The position numbers and the translations under genes were made by a program. From Paraburkholderia xenovorans LB400 (GTDB lineage Bacteria > Pseudomonadota > Gammaproteobacteria > Burkholderiales > Burkholderiaceae): 64,000 nt of DNA. Each line of letters begins with the position of its first letter. Position 1 is the first letter of the stretch. Shown one piece after another: positions 36,819-46,060 of this stretch. Under the pieces are notes generated by a model. The model was not told the origin of the DNA. It made no database searches and was given only the letters and a program-made list of their open reading frames with translations. The stretch is from positions 992,001 to 1,056,000 of the forward strand of contig NC_007951.1 of assembly GCF_000013645.1 (NCBI RefSeq), read 5' to 3'.

Positions 36819-38048
36819 TCAGAAGGTGTGCAGGATGCCGAGGCGCACGAGTGCCTGATGGTCGGTGGCCGACGGCGTGAGTTGCGTGATCGACGCGACG
36901 GCCGATTGGCCAAGTGAATCGGTCCCACTGGCTTTCTGGTAGATTGCAAGCGCGTACAACTGGGTGCGCTTCGAAAGGTAGTACGCCGCCGAGAGCGTGC
37001 CTTGATGATAGTTCGCGCTGCCGAACTCGCCGACGCTTCCCTTGTGCGTGTAGCTATACGCTGCGTTGACGTTGAAGGCAGGCGTGAACGTGTAGCTCAC
37101 ATTGAGCGCACCATTGTTGAGCGCGGCAGTGCCGGCGTAGTGTAGCGGGTTGGGGCCCGCGCTGGTATTACCAAGGCCGCCGAAGCCGGCGTGCGACCAT
37201 GTCGCGCCTACGCTCACTGGGCCGAAGTGGTATTTCATGCCTGCAACTATCAACTGGAGCGTCGTGGCCGATGCAAATCCCGCGTAGACGGGGTTGGACT
37301 GCGCGGTAGTATCAGATCCGAACGAGCCAAGATTGTTCGTACTGCTATTGCCGGAGTTGCCGTTCGTGCCGAAGTACGACAGGTTCGGATCCCGTGCATT
37401 TAGATAACCCGCTCCGGCGGCGAATGGACCGTTCGCGTAGGTAGCGGCGAGCGCCCACACCTGGTTGCGACCCGTCGCGCCAGGCACTCCACCCAGCGAG
37501 TATAGGGCGCCCAACGTCACGCCCGAGAACGACGTGCTCTTGAACTTGATGGTGTTGTTCAGGCGTATCGAGTGGCCCAGGTCGTCGAAATCGTCAGGAT
37601 TTGCGCCCATGTGGCCGGGAATCTCGCCGGCTTCTGACAGCGGGGCCAGCATGTCGCTAACGATGCTGTACTGACGGCCCAGCGTGACCTGCCCGGCCTG
37701 GTTCGCCAGGCCGACGAAAGCCTGGCGGCCGAACAGCAGCCCACCTTGCGCCAACCCGCCCGTATTGATGTTGAAGCCGTTTTCCAGCGTGAAGATCGCG
37801 CGAAGGCCGCTACCCAGATCTTCGTTGCCCTTCAGCCCCCATCGGCTCCCGCCGATGCCGGTCGCCCCGTCGGACATCGCGATCTGCCGCTTGCCGACGA
37901 GAGCTCCGTCGACGCGGCCCGTCTGCACGTTGCTCACATAGTTGAGGCCCTGGTCGATCAGGCCGTACAGCGTGACCGAACTCTGTGCATGTACGGCCGA
38001 AGCGGCCGTGCTGGCAACGGCGATAGCCAGCAGGGTGGGTTTCTTCAT
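36819..38048 (-). CDS. Gram-negative general porin
   Basis: A 409-residue outer membrane porin of the Burkholderiales OmpC/GBP_porin type. A signal peptide (MKKPTLLAIAVASTAASAVHA) is followed by the mature start QSSVTLYGLIDQGL. Barrel-typical strands such as SRWGLKGNEDLGSGLRAIF, FGRQAFVGLANQAGQVTLGR and the C-terminal LVRLGILHTF are present. It probably admits the acid substrates of the nearby pathway; it is divergent from the Rieske gene at 38387 and shares the GntR-type sites. Confidence 0.93.
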   Translation of the reverse strand: MKKPTLLAIAVASTAASAVHAQSSVTLYGLIDQGLNYVSNVQTGRVDGALVGKRQIAMSDGATGIGGSRWGLKGNEDLGSGLRAIFTLENGFNINTGGLAQGGLLFGRQAFVGLANQAGQVTLGRQYSIVSDMLAPLSEAGEIPGHMGANPDDFDDLGHSIRLNNTIKFKSTSFSGVTLGALYSLGGVPGATGRNQVWALAATYANGPFAAGAGYLNARDPNLSYFGTNGNSGNSSTNNLGSFGSDTTAQSNPVYAGFASATTLQLIVAGMKYHFGPVSVGATWSHAGFGGLGNTSAGPNPLHYAGTAALNNGALNVSYTFTPAFNVNAAYSYTHKGSVGEFGSANYHQGTLSAAYYLSKRTQLYALAIYQKASGTDSLGQSAVASITQLTPSATDHQALVRLGILHTF

Positions 38049-38386
38049 TGGGGTCTCCGAATTTCCGAATCGATTTCTTCTGCGCGTTGTAGACGCATGA
38101 TGGAAGGACCAAACTGGTCAGTCAAAGTGGACCACAATAAGTGGTGGGGCCAATCGTAATGACAGGGGACCGACGGTGTCATCCTGGGATAACTCCCTAA
38201 GCGCGCAGAACGCGGGTCGTGCCGCATGGTTTCGGCGCTCCGTTTCGTTTCGTTTCGCGAATACCCACGCTGCTTTTTCAATAGCTGAAGCGAAAAAGCT
38301 GCTCGTAGAATGGCCGCATTCACAAGGGGCAGCGAGAACGGTGCGCTGTTCTCGTGGCATAACGACAGACAACGGAATATCGATCC
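38049..38386. promoter_or_regulatory. Divergent control region with GntR-type sites
   Basis: Between the porin and Rieske genes. GACCAAACTGGTCAGTCAA at 38107-38125 contains the palindrome GACCA-AAC-TGGTC. A second word, GACCAC then GTGGTGGGGCCAAT, spans about 38130-38154. Both resemble the sites at 31898-31917 and 32143-32159 (shared TGGT-NN-G and CAA). The rest of the region shows no gene. Confidence 0.5.
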
Positions 38387-39727
38387 ATGAGCAAAAACGA
38401 CCTGGCGGATCTGCTGCGTGTAGGCCCGGAAACCACGATGGGTAAATTCATGCGGCAGTACTGGCTTCCCGCAGTGCTGTCGCATGAGGTGAAAGCGGAC
38501 GGCGATCCCGTTCGGCTGATGTTGCTGGGCGAGAAACTCATCGCTTTTCGCGACAGCTCCGGGCGCGTGGGCGTGCTCGACCATCGCTGTCCGCATCGCT
38601 GCGCATCGCTGTTCGTCGGGCGCAACGAAGAAAACGGAATCCGATGCGTGTATCACGGTTGGAAATTCGACGTCGATGGCAATTGCGTAGACATGCCAAG
38701 CGTTCCGGCTCGCCTCGACTTCAAGGAGAAGGTTCATGCGCGCGCCTATAAGGCCGTCGAGCGCAACGGGCTGATCTGGGTCTACATGGGCGAGAACCAG
38801 AACAATCCGCCGCCGCTTCCGGCGATCGAGGCGAACATGATTCCGGGCAGCAAGATTTGGTGCCTGCAGCGGCAGTGCAACTGGCTGCAGGCGCTCGAAG
38901 GCGACATCGATACGAGCCACGTCGGCTTCCTGCATGTCGGCGCGCTGCAACCGGAGGATCTGCCGGAGGGATCGCCGCTGCGCCCGACGGTTTTGAACCG
39001 CGCGCCGGAATATCGCGTGCAGAACGCGGAATGGGGTGCGACGTACGGCGCTTATCGTCTGGCCGAAGACGGCCGCATGTCGTGGCGCGCGGCGCAGTTC
39101 ATGTTCCCGTTCTGGACCATGACACCCAACATCCTGTTCTCGACGCGCGCGATCGCGCGCGCGTGGGTGCCGATGGACGATACGCACGTGATGCTGTTCG
39201 ACATCACCGGCGGCGTCGACGAGGGTAATCCGTTCTTCACGACGAAACTGAAGAACGGCGAGCCGATGTACGAAAAGATCCGGCGCAAGCCGAACGGTAC
39301 CGGATGGTACGACCGTTGGCTGCCCGTCGACGGGCTGCAAAACGACTGGGGAATCGATCGGGAAGCGCAGCGCAACATGATCCACTACACGGGTATCGAC
39401 AATCCGTCGATGCAGGACCAGGCGATCACCGAGAGCATGGGTCCGATTACCGATCACAGCTTCGAGCATCTCGCGCCGACCGACCAGATGATCGCTTTTG
39501 TCCGCAGACGGCTCACGCAGGCGCTGCGTAATTTCCGCGACGATTCCGCTCCCGCGCCGTGCGCTTTTTCTCCGGAGACCTATTTCGGCGCGCGCTCGGG
39601 CGCGTTCTGGGCGGACCCGGTGGTCGAGTTTTCGACCGCCTATCGGGTGGAACTCGAAAAGGCGCAGCGCTGGCCTGCGAACCCGGACGGTAGCGCCGTC
39701 GAACGGGAACCCGAGGTCGCGAGATAA
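38387..39727 (+). CDS. Rieske oxygenase, phthalate 4,5-dioxygenase type (paralogue 1)
   Basis: A 446-residue Rieske oxygenase with C68/H70 and C87/H90 (RCPHRCASLFVG and CVYHGWKF) and iron ligands H178 and H183 in GDIDTSHVGFLHVG. It is a close paralogue of the protein at 42062-43363; long blocks such as DPVRLMLLGEKLIAFRDS and LQALEGDIDTSHVGFLHVG are almost the same. It starts an operon with an SDR, an AAHS transporter and that paralogue. No reductase gene adjoins it. The substrate is unknown. Confidence 0.9.
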   Translation: MSKNDLADLLRVGPETTMGKFMRQYWLPAVLSHEVKADGDPVRLMLLGEKLIAFRDSSGRVGVLDHRCPHRCASLFVGRNEENGIRCVYHGWKFDVDGNCVDMPSVPARLDFKEKVHARAYKAVERNGLIWVYMGENQNNPPPLPAIEANMIPGSKIWCLQRQCNWLQALEGDIDTSHVGFLHVGALQPEDLPEGSPLRPTVLNRAPEYRVQNAEWGATYGAYRLAEDGRMSWRAAQFMFPFWTMTPNILFSTRAIARAWVPMDDTHVMLFDITGGVDEGNPFFTTKLKNGEPMYEKIRRKPNGTGWYDRWLPVDGLQNDWGIDREAQRNMIHYTGIDNPSMQDQAITESMGPITDHSFEHLAPTDQMIAFVRRRLTQALRNFRDDSAPAPCAFSPETYFGARSGAFWADPVVEFSTAYRVELEKAQRWPANPDGSAVEREPEVAR

Positions 39728-39794
39728 GGCACGCAAGCCCGCGCCGCCGCCGCGCGGTGCTGCCAATCGAAAGTATTCCTGACTGAGAGGCAAC

Positions 39795-40565
39795 ATGACT
39801 GAAGCTGAACAATATACGGGCAAGCCGGCCTTCGAAGGGCGGGTCGCATTGGTGACCGGAGCGGGCCGCGGCATTGGCGCCGCCATCGCGCGCGAACTGC
39901 ATGTGGGTGGGGCGCGGGTGGCCGTCACGGATCTGGATGTCGCGAGCGCCGAAGCGGTAGCCAAAGCACTCGATACGCACGGCGAGACGGCTTTTGCATT
40001 CGCCCTCGACGTGCGTGAAAAGCGCGATTTCGGTCATGCGCTGGACGCCGTGCTGGGGCGATGGGGCAAGCTGGATATCGTCGTGAACAACGCGGGTTAC
40101 GCGAAACGGACCCCGCTCGACGAGATCACGCCGGAGGAATTCGACGAAATCGTGAACATTAATATGCGTAGCGTTTTCCTGAGCTGCCAGACGTTTTCGA
40201 AGCACATGAAGTCGGCAGGCTATGGGCGGATCGTGAACGTGACGTCGCTCGCTTCGCATAACGGCGGCACGGTCGCGTCTGCGCACTATTCCGCAGCAAA
40301 AGGCGGTGCGATGACGCTGACGCGTTACTTCGCGCGGCAACTGGCGGGCACGGGCGTCACAGTTAACGCGGTTTCTCCAGGGCCGGTGTCGAGCGCGAAG
40401 GAACGTCTTGCGCATCTGCGCGACGAGATCAGCAAGCAGGTTCCGGTTGGGCGATTCGCGGAGCCGGAAGAGATCGCGGCGGCCGTTGCGCTTCTCGCTT
40501 CGGAGCGGGCCGGTTTCATGGTGGGCGCGACGATCGATGTGAACGGCGGCCTGTATATGCGGTAG
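39795..40565 (+). CDS. Short-chain dehydrogenase/reductase
   Basis: A 256-residue SDR with the cofactor motif TGAGRGIGAAIAREL near residue 20, NNAG near 97 and the catalytic Tyr/Lys in SAHYSAAKGGAM. It probably oxidises an alcohol or dihydrodiol formed by the neighbouring Rieske oxygenase; the reaction direction is inferred from position only. A GAGAGGCAAC site precedes its ATG, and it ends 49 bases before the transporter gene. Confidence 0.9.
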   Translation: MTEAEQYTGKPAFEGRVALVTGAGRGIGAAIARELHVGGARVAVTDLDVASAEAVAKALDTHGETAFAFALDVREKRDFGHALDAVLGRWGKLDIVVNNAGYAKRTPLDEITPEEFDEIVNINMRSVFLSCQTFSKHMKSAGYGRIVNVTSLASHNGGTVASAHYSAAKGGAMTLTRYFARQLAGTGVTVNAVSPGPVSSAKERLAHLRDEISKQVPVGRFAEPEEIAAAVALLASERAGFMVGATIDVNGGLYMR

Positions 40566-40614
40566 GCGGCATAGCGGTGCAGGCGGCGAACAGATACAAC
40601 AACGAGGAGACGCC

Positions 40615-42009
40615 ATGACGGAGACGACATCAGTTGCCAACGTAATCGACGCACGACCCATAGGGTGGCTGCAGCTCGTGATTGCGGCGGTCGGCGCGCT
40701 CGCGCTGCTTTGCGAGGGTTTCGATCTGCAGATCATTTCCTATGTGATGCCGCGGATCGTTCAGGAATGGGGCATAGAGCGGGCAAGGCAGGGCACGATC
40801 CTGTCGGCGGGTTACGGCGGCATGTTGATCGGCTTCCTCGCGCTCGCGCCGCTTGCTTCGAGGATCGGCGCGAAGCGGCTTGCGGTTTACTGCCTGCTGG
40901 CGATGGGTGTGCTTAACCTCGGGACGTTGTTCGCCACCGGCGGGTGGATGCTCATCGCCTTTCGAGTCGCCGTCGGACTGACGCTCGGTGGAGTCGTTCC
41001 CCCGACGCTAGCGCTCGTCGCCGAATTCTTTCCCACGCGTCATCGTTCGGCGCTCATCGCGATGCTGTATCTGGGGACGACGAGCGGCATCATGATCGCT
41101 GGCGTCGTCGCATGGTTGACGTTGGCGCGCTACGGCTGGCGCGGCGCAATGGTGGTCGGCGGCGTGATGCCGATCGTTGCGGCGATCGCGGTCCGGCTGG
41201 TCTGGTTCGAATCGCCGGTCTGGCTGCTCTCCCGCGGCGCAGCGGGAGCAGCGCGCGTGAGCGTGATGCTGGAACGGCTGTATCCGCGCATGCCGTCGAG
41301 CAACCCGGTCGCGGCGGCCGAAGCTTCGACGCCGGATGCGGGCAGCGTCGTGCATCTCTTCACTGAACGGCGCCTTGTGGGCACGCTGATGCTGTGGCTG
41401 GGATTGAGCTGCAACGCGGTCGTCTATTTCTTCGCGCTTAGCTGGATACCGCTGATTCTCGTCGGGATCGGCGCGACCCAGCAGAACGCGATTCTTGCGT
41501 CCACGCTGGCCAACCTCGGCGGTATTGCCGCAATCGTGACCGGTTTTCTGATGGACCGGTACGGCAGGTCGCGCGTCGTCATCGGCTATTTCTTTGCAGG
41601 CGCTGCGTTCGTTCTGCTCGTGGGCGCGATGCTGTCTCCGACCGTGATGGTGATCGCGCCGACGGCGTTCTGCCTCGGGTATTGCGTCAGCGGTTTGCAG
41701 AAGGGCGTGTCGGCGTTGGCGATCGAATTCTATCCGTCCGCGCTGCGATCGGCTGGCGTCGGTTGGGTGCTCGGCGTCGGCCGCAGCGGCGCGATTCTCG
41801 GGCCGATGGTGCCCGGGCTGCTGATGCAGGCCGGCTGGCCGCCGGCGCATGTTTTTTATCTGATGTCAGTACCGCTGGTGCTCGGAGGCGCAGGCATTGC
41901 GCTGATGCAGGCATGGTACCGGCCGCGTACGTCGCGGGACCACGCGCTGCTGCATGCGGTTGCGCCGGTACACGACGATTACCCGGGGACGAAAGTGCGG
42001 ACGCGCTAG
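40615..42009 (+). CDS. MFS transporter, aromatic acid:H+ symporter type
   Basis: A 464-residue major facilitator of the AAHS family (PcaK, BenK, VanK relatives). The first helix holds the EGFDLQIISYVMPRI form of the family D-G-x-D motif, the loop 2-3 segment LASRIGAKRL follows, and helix 4-5 has GLTLGGVVPPTLALVAEFFP. It suggests that the operon degrades an aromatic or similar cyclic carboxylate. An ACGAGGAGAC site precedes the ATG. Confidence 0.9.
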   Translation: MTETTSVANVIDARPIGWLQLVIAAVGALALLCEGFDLQIISYVMPRIVQEWGIERARQGTILSAGYGGMLIGFLALAPLASRIGAKRLAVYCLLAMGVLNLGTLFATGGWMLIAFRVAVGLTLGGVVPPTLALVAEFFPTRHRSALIAMLYLGTTSGIMIAGVVAWLTLARYGWRGAMVVGGVMPIVAAIAVRLVWFESPVWLLSRGAAGAARVSVMLERLYPRMPSSNPVAAAEASTPDAGSVVHLFTERRLVGTLMLWLGLSCNAVVYFFALSWIPLILVGIGATQQNAILASTLANLGGIAAIVTGFLMDRYGRSRVVIGYFFAGAAFVLLVGAMLSPTVMVIAPTAFCLGYCVSGLQKGVSALAIEFYPSALRSAGVGWVLGVGRSGAILGPMVPGLLMQAGWPPAHVFYLMSVPLVLGGAGIALMQAWYRPRTSRDHALLHAVAPVHDDYPGTKVRTR

Positions 42010-42061
42010 CGTCGGGCGCTTTCGCCACTCGCTTTTTTTGAAGCTACGAAAAGGAAGAGGA

Positions 42062-43363
42062 ATGACGGATCTTGCAGACCTGACTTGCGTTGGCCCCGGT
42101 ACGCCGATGGGCACGTTGATGCGGCAATACTGGGTGCCGGCTGCGAAATCGAGCGAACTGAAGCGGGACGGCGATCCGATGCGGCTGATGTTGCTGGGCG
42201 AAAAACTGATCGCTTTCCGGGACAGCGAAGGTCGCGTCGGAGTGCTGGACCATCGTTGTCCGCACCGCTGCGCGTCGCTGTTTCTGGGGCGAAACGAGGA
42301 AAGCGGCATCCGCTGCGTGTATCACGGCTGGAAATTCGATGTTGCCGGGCGCTGTGTCGACATGCCGAGCGTACCCCCGCATCAGGACTTCAAGGACAAG
42401 GTGCATGCGAAGGCTTTCCGTACCGCCGAGAGGAACGGGCTCGTCTGGGTCTACATGGGCGATGCGGCCGAGCCGCCGCCATTGCCGGCGATCGAAGCCA
42501 ATCTCGTCGCCGACTGCGAAATCTGGTGCCTGCAGCGCGACTGCAACTGGCTGCAGGCGCTCGAAGGCGACATCGATACGTCGCATGTGGGCTTTCTTCA
42601 CGTCGGCTCTCTGAAACCCGACGACCTGGCCGACGATCATCCGATGCGGCCGACCGTGCTCGATCGCGCGCCCGAATATGCAGTCACAAACACGGCGTGG
42701 GGAACCATGTACGGCGGTTATCGTCCGAACGACGACGGGCAGCGCTCGTGGCGCGTCGCGCATTTCATGTTTCCGTTCTGGACGCAGACGCCGAACAACC
42801 GCTTTTCGAGCCGCGCAATCGCGCGCGCGTGGGTGCCGATGGACGACGAACATTCGATGTTGTTCGATATCACCTGCGGAGTAGACGAGGGCAATCCTGC
42901 TTACTCGTCGACCAGAAAGACCGGCGAGCCGCTGTTTGCGCCATTCGAGTACGCGCCCGCTACGACAGACTGGTTCGGCCGCTGGCGCTGCGTTGACGAC
43001 CGCCGCAACGACTGGGGTATCGATCGGGAGCTTCAGCGCAATGGCAGCCAGTACACTGGCATTCCGAACATCACGATGCAGGATCAGGCGGTGACGGAGA
43101 GCATGGGGCCGATCATCGATCACAGCTACGAACATCTCGCGCCGACCGACCAGATGATCGCACGAACCCGGCGGCGCCTGCTGCTGGCGACGCAGGCGCT
43201 GAGCGAGCAGGGCACGTTGCCGCCCGGTGCACAGGACTCCGATGTGTTTTTCGGCGCGCGTGCCGGATCGTTTCTGTGCGATCCCGGCCTGCCGTTCGAA
43301 ACGGCGTACGCGACGCAACTGGAGACGGCAACCCGCTGGGCAGGAGACAAAGTCGTGTCGTGA
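42062..43363 (+). CDS. Rieske oxygenase, phthalate 4,5-dioxygenase type (paralogue 2)
   Basis: A 433-residue Rieske oxygenase with C66/H68 and C85/H88 and an iron site in GDIDTSHVGFLHVG. It is the paralogue of the protein at 38387-39727 and most likely arose by duplication; differences cluster in the substrate-domain loops after residue 190. The start at 42062 follows GGAAGAGGA. The operon therefore makes two similar oxygenases and a transporter, which suggests two related substrates or two successive oxidations. Confidence 0.9.
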   Translation: MTDLADLTCVGPGTPMGTLMRQYWVPAAKSSELKRDGDPMRLMLLGEKLIAFRDSEGRVGVLDHRCPHRCASLFLGRNEESGIRCVYHGWKFDVAGRCVDMPSVPPHQDFKDKVHAKAFRTAERNGLVWVYMGDAAEPPPLPAIEANLVADCEIWCLQRDCNWLQALEGDIDTSHVGFLHVGSLKPDDLADDHPMRPTVLDRAPEYAVTNTAWGTMYGGYRPNDDGQRSWRVAHFMFPFWTQTPNNRFSSRAIARAWVPMDDEHSMLFDITCGVDEGNPAYSSTRKTGEPLFAPFEYAPATTDWFGRWRCVDDRRNDWGIDRELQRNGSQYTGIPNITMQDQAVTESMGPIIDHSYEHLAPTDQMIARTRRRLLLATQALSEQGTLPPGAQDSDVFFGARAGSFLCDPGLPFETAYATQLETATRWAGDKVVS

Positions 43364-43376
43364 CGCGCCGGGCGCG

Positions 43377-43408
43377 GCACGTGCGCCGGCTCCGGGCAGC
43401 GCACGTGC
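43377..43408. terminator. GC-rich hairpin after the Rieske paralogue
   Basis: GCACGTGCGC (43377-43386) and GCGCACGTGC (43399-43408) form a perfect 10-bp stem with a 12-base loop, just behind the stop of the Rieske gene. No T-run follows, so termination is possible but not certain. Confidence 0.45.
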
Positions 43409-43460
43409 GGATGGCATAATCCCCAATGTCCGGAGCGTGAGATTCAACGCATACTACATA

Positions 43461-43482
43461 ACAAACAAATATGTATGTTTGT
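43461..43482. promoter_or_regulatory. Palindromic operator, probably for a TetR regulator
   Basis: ACAAACA (43461-43467) and TGTTTGT (43476-43482) are perfect arms around an 8-base AT-rich centre. The arms equal the outer part of the CymR operator, but the spacing is 8 instead of 12. It lies 67 bases before the porin start at 43550. The CymR-like TetR encoded at the far end of this operon (49354-50016) is the likely binder. Confidence 0.55.
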
Positions 43483-43549
43483 AACGTGAAGGCCAGCCGA
43501 TACCGGGGTTCGGAGTTTTATCTAAAAAAGAAGCGAATAAAGGAGACAA

Positions 43550-44668
43550 ATGCGATATCGGCATGCGGTAACGGCGGCACTCGTGATGAGTGCAACAGGG
43601 ACGGCTTTCGCTCAATCGAGCGTGACCCTCTACGGGGTGCTCGACACTGGCGTCGAGTTCTTCACACACGCGAGCCCGACTGGCGGAACCATGGCCAGAT
43701 TCCCGACCATCAGCGGAGGGGATCTGCCTTCGCGTTGGGGATTGCGCGGCGAAGAGGATCTTGGCGGCGGCCTGAAAAGCGTATTCGTGCTGGAGTCCGG
43801 TTTCGCGCCGGCATCGGGGACCTCGTTGCAGAATGGGCGCCTGTTCGGACGCCAGGCGTATGTCGGTTTGAGCGGCCAGTGGGGGCAGTTGAGCGTCGGC
43901 CGCCAGATAAACATGACGATCTGGGGAATGGCCAATGCCGACGTGATCGGGCCGGCGGCTTTCAGCATCGGGTCGTTCGACGGATATCTGTCCGCTGCGC
44001 GCGCGGATAACAGTATCGAATACCGCGGTACCTTTTCGAACTTTACGGTAGGGGCGAGTTATTCGTTAGGCCGCGACGTGATGCCGGCAGGAAACTGCGC
44101 GGGACAGGTTCCCGGTGACCTGATGTCCTGCCGGGCGATCACCGCCATGCTGAAATACGACACCGCGCGCTGGGGCGTCGGGTTGATTTACGACGAGCAG
44201 CGCGGAGGCGCCGGCGCAACGGACATCAACGTGGTGCCCGGCGTGACCGGCATTGCGTTCAAGACGTCCAGCGCGACCGATCGCCGATATCAGGCGAACG
44301 GCTATTTCATGGTCGGTGCGGTGAAGATCGCCGGAGGGTGGATTCATCGCGTGATCGCGGGCGACGTACACAAGCTGCACACCGATCTGGCCTTTCTCGG
44401 CGCCTCCGTTCCGTATGGCGTATGGACTTTCGATGCGCAGATCTCGCACATCCGGAACCACGACTATGACGCGAACGGAACGCTCGGCGTGGCGCGGGCG
44501 AACTACAACCTGTCGAAAACGACCGCGCTTTACGGCCTCGTTGCGTACCTGAAGAACAGCGGCAACGGCGCTGTGTATTCCGTCTCGTCGACGAGCCTCG
44601 TGCCCGCGATGCCGGCGCCGGGAGTGGATCAGGCCGGCGTTATGGTCGGTATCCGTCACACCTTCTGA
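43550..44668 (+). CDS. Gram-negative general porin
   Basis: A 372-residue outer membrane porin. The signal peptide ends at ATGTAFA and the mature part begins QSSVTLYGVLDTGVEFF. LPSRWGLRGEEDLGGGLKSVF, FGRQAYVGLSGQWGQLSVGR and the terminal Phe of MVGIRHTF are typical of Burkholderiales porins. An AAAGGAGAC site precedes the ATG. First gene of an operon with an MFS transporter, aldehyde dehydrogenase and GMC oxidoreductase. Confidence 0.93.
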   Translation: MRYRHAVTAALVMSATGTAFAQSSVTLYGVLDTGVEFFTHASPTGGTMARFPTISGGDLPSRWGLRGEEDLGGGLKSVFVLESGFAPASGTSLQNGRLFGRQAYVGLSGQWGQLSVGRQINMTIWGMANADVIGPAAFSIGSFDGYLSAARADNSIEYRGTFSNFTVGASYSLGRDVMPAGNCAGQVPGDLMSCRAITAMLKYDTARWGVGLIYDEQRGGAGATDINVVPGVTGIAFKTSSATDRRYQANGYFMVGAVKIAGGWIHRVIAGDVHKLHTDLAFLGASVPYGVWTFDAQISHIRNHDYDANGTLGVARANYNLSKTTALYGLVAYLKNSGNGAVYSVSSTSLVPAMPAPGVDQAGVMVGIRHTF

Positions 44669-44696
44669 AAACGTGTGTTCCTTGAGGGAGCAGGGC

Positions 44697-45983
44697 ATGT
44701 TGCATCGAAAAATCAGCCGCTGGTGGACGGCCGTCGCGGGGGCGCTCGGGGCGGCCACCGGCGGCGGGGTGATCGCGGTCTACGTGTTTGGCGTGTTTGC
44801 CAAACCGATCAGTGCGGAATTCGGCTGGTCGAGAGCGACGGTTTCGCTGGGGCTCACCGTGTTTTCCATCGCCAACGGACTCGGCACGGTATTTCTCGGT
44901 GTCGCGATGGACCGCTGGGGCGTCAAGCGCACGACGATGGCGATGATCCTGCTGTTCGGGGTGTCGCTCGCGTCGGTCTCTCTGCTGTCGCCCAATTTAC
45001 CGGCTTATCTCGGCGTCTTTGCGGTAGTCGGATTCGCAGCCGCAGCGGCGACCATCATGCCTTATGCGTTGGTCGTGTCGGTATGGTTCGACCGCACGCG
45101 CGGCTGGGTTCTGGGACTCATCAATGCCGGCACGGGTCTGGGCGGCGCTATCATGCCGTTCTACGCGAATTATCTGCTGGCCCATTTCGGCTGGCGTGGC
45201 GGCTATCTGGGCGTCGGTATCGCGGTAGCGGTCGTCCCACTGCTGGCGATGGCTTTTCTGGTCAGGCTGCCCGAGGGCTTTGAGGAGAACCGGCTGCGCG
45301 ATCGTCTCGCTGCCGCGAAAACGGCCGTTCCGCTACATACGATCGTGCGCACCAGCCGGCATTTCTGGCTGCTTGCGCTCGCGATTTTCGGCATCTCGTT
45401 TGCGACGTACGGCATGCTTTCGCAACTCACGCCGATGATGCTCGACCGCGGTGTGACGCCGATCGTCGCAGCAGGCGTGATGTCTGCCGCCAGCATCAGC
45501 TCAATCTGCTCGCGACTCGGCGCCGGCGCTTTCCTGGATCGGTTCTTCGCGCCGTACGTTACCGCGGTGATCTTCATCCTCGCGGCGATCGGCATGTTGC
45601 TGGTGTCGGGCAGTCATTCGGTGCTGCTGCTGACTTGCGGCGCAGTGCTTCTCGGTCTCGGCCTCGGCGCGGAAGGCGACCTGCTGACCTACCTAGTGAG
45701 CCGCTATTTCTCGATCTACTCGTTCGGCTCGGTCACCGGTGCGATCTGGCTGACGTTTGCATGGGGTGGCGCGTCGGGCATTTATCTTCTCAATCGATCG
45801 TTCGACGTGACCCATTCGTACAAGCCGGCGGCATACAGTTTCGTCGCAATCGTCGTGCTTGCCGCGATCGCGGTTTCCCGCCTCGGCCCATATCGTTTTC
45901 CGCCTGCGCATAAGGGTTCGCATGCAAGTTCCAGCGATAGCGAGCTAGGCGACGAGACGGCCGGCGCAGTATCCAGGCTTTAG
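44697..45983 (+). CDS. MFS transporter (monocarboxylate/OFA-like)
   Basis: A 428-residue twelve-helix major facilitator. The N-terminal GALGAATGGGVIAVYVFGVF, the loop segment DRWGVKRTTM and LGLINAGTGLGGAIMPFYANYL resemble monocarboxylate/oxalate-formate-type carriers. The start at 44697 is preferred over an upstream GTG because GAGGGAG lies before it. It follows the porin by 28 bases and is followed by an aldehyde dehydrogenase gene, so it probably moves the substrate or product of that pathway. Confidence 0.88.
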   Translation: MLHRKISRWWTAVAGALGAATGGGVIAVYVFGVFAKPISAEFGWSRATVSLGLTVFSIANGLGTVFLGVAMDRWGVKRTTMAMILLFGVSLASVSLLSPNLPAYLGVFAVVGFAAAAATIMPYALVVSVWFDRTRGWVLGLINAGTGLGGAIMPFYANYLLAHFGWRGGYLGVGIAVAVVPLLAMAFLVRLPEGFEENRLRDRLAAAKTAVPLHTIVRTSRHFWLLALAIFGISFATYGMLSQLTPMMLDRGVTPIVAAGVMSAASISSICSRLGAGAFLDRFFAPYVTAVIFILAAIGMLLVSGSHSVLLLTCGAVLLGLGLGAEGDLLTYLVSRYFSIYSFGSVTGAIWLTFAWGGASGIYLLNRSFDVTHSYKPAAYSFVAIVVLAAIAVSRLGPYRFPPAHKGSHASSSDSELGDETAGAVSRL

Positions 45984-46060
45984 CACCGCAGCGATGGTCG
46001 TCGGACGTATTCCGAAGGCCATCGCACCGATTCAACCTCAAGACATCAAAGGAGTATTTC

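Noticed and set aside
39513..40736. Long minus-strand open frame (407 codons) over Rieske and SDR genes
   Set aside because: It is antisense to two clear genes, has a His/Arg-rich composition and no motif; typical shadow frame of GC-rich DNA.
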